Source of the DNA: Candidatus Pantoea formicae
GTDB lineage: Bacteria; Pseudomonadota; Gammaproteobacteria; Enterobacterales; Enterobacteriaceae
Reading direction: 5' to 3'
DNA length: 64,000 nt
NCBI RefSeq assembly: GCF_011752625.1
Contig: NZ_VWXD01000013.1
Span: forward strand, 51,025-115,024
Under the pieces are notes generated by a model, which had not been told where the DNA came from, searched no databases, and worked only from the letters and a program-made list of their open reading frames with translations. Shown here one piece after another: positions 63,956-64,000 of this stretch; within the stretch, counting starts at the first letter, position 1, and each line of letters opens with the position of its first letter. A program made the translations under genes and the position numbers.

Positions 63956-64000
63956 ATGCAAAACGTATCGCTCATTGGTATCGATCTCGGCAAGCACTCA
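63956..64000 (+). mobile_element. Start of IS110/IS1111-family transposase (runs off window)
   Basis: The ATG at 63956, behind AAGGGG, begins MQNVSLIGIDLGKHS, cut by the window edge. The IGIDLGKHS motif is the conserved N-terminus (DEDD-type RuvC-like first Asp) of IS110-family transposases. The element end cannot be placed; 63820-63955 likely contains it. Confidence 0.82.

Noticed and set aside
1..64000. CRISPR array, tRNA genes, phage integrase or att site
   Set aside because: No regularly spaced identical repeats of CRISPR size, no tRNA fold and no phage integrase were seen. XerD at 57702-58595 is the housekeeping recombinase. The pheV tRNA that anchors kps in E. coli is not here.

Overview
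The window is a piece of an enterobacterial chromosome. Gene order from speB to lysS closely follows the E. coli 62-66 min region (speB, loiP, tktA, epd-pgk-fbaA, mscS, argO, yggE, argP, rpiA, serA, fau-ssrS-zapA, ygfB-pepP-ubiH-ubiI, gcvTHP, ygfF, bglA, yqfA, ygfZ, sdhE-cptA, fldB, xerD-dsbC-recJ-prfB-lysS). Local insertions, the intergenic palindromes and the gene variants suggest Pantoea, Erwinia or a close relative rather than E. coli itself. That genus-level placement is inference; no rRNA or tRNA gene is present to support it.

Positions 1-2296 hold the end of a type I secretion ABC transporter and its HlyD-type adaptor, ending at a clear terminator. Positions 2355-17395 are a complete group 2 (ABC-transporter dependent) capsule locus. 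Region 1 (kpsF-E-D-U-C-S, plus strand) makes CMP-Kdo, builds the poly-Kdo lipid anchor and forms the export conduit. Region 3 (kpsM-kpsT, minus strand) is the exporter, read from a JUMPstart/ops leader that should recruit RfaH. Between them lies a strain-specific AT-rich region 2 (minus strand) with four genes: a periplasmic parallel beta-helix protein, a KpsC-like protein with two tandem Kdo-transferase-like modules, a small GT-B-like glycosyltransferase and a hexapeptide-repeat acetyltransferase. There is no sugar-nucleotide pathway gene, so the polymer is probably a simple O-acetylated, Kdo-containing glycan built from common precursors.

Positions 17396-40100 mix core metabolism with accessory inserts. 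Two ~33-residue paralogous small membrane peptides lie between speB and a DUF937 gene. A two-gene module (a DUF4056-like protein and a membrane-anchored partner) sits between fbaA and mscS, flanked by short direct repeats. A decayed second copy lies between yggE and argP, where only the partner gene is intact. A three-gene catabolic-looking insert (FAD oxidoreductase, IclR regulator, MFS transporter) separates argO from yggE.

Positions 40100-64000 are almost entirely conserved housekeeping genes. They include 6S RNA, the glycine cleavage operon, two ubiquinone hydroxylases and prfB with its programmed +1 frameshift. Several intergenic gaps contain small palindromic repeats. The window ends inside the start of an IS110-family transposase just downstream of lysS.

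The strongest candidates for undescribed biology are the duplicated DUF4056-like/anchored-partner module, the dual-module KpsC-like protein with its beta-helix neighbour in the capsule locus, and the pair of small membrane peptides after speB.
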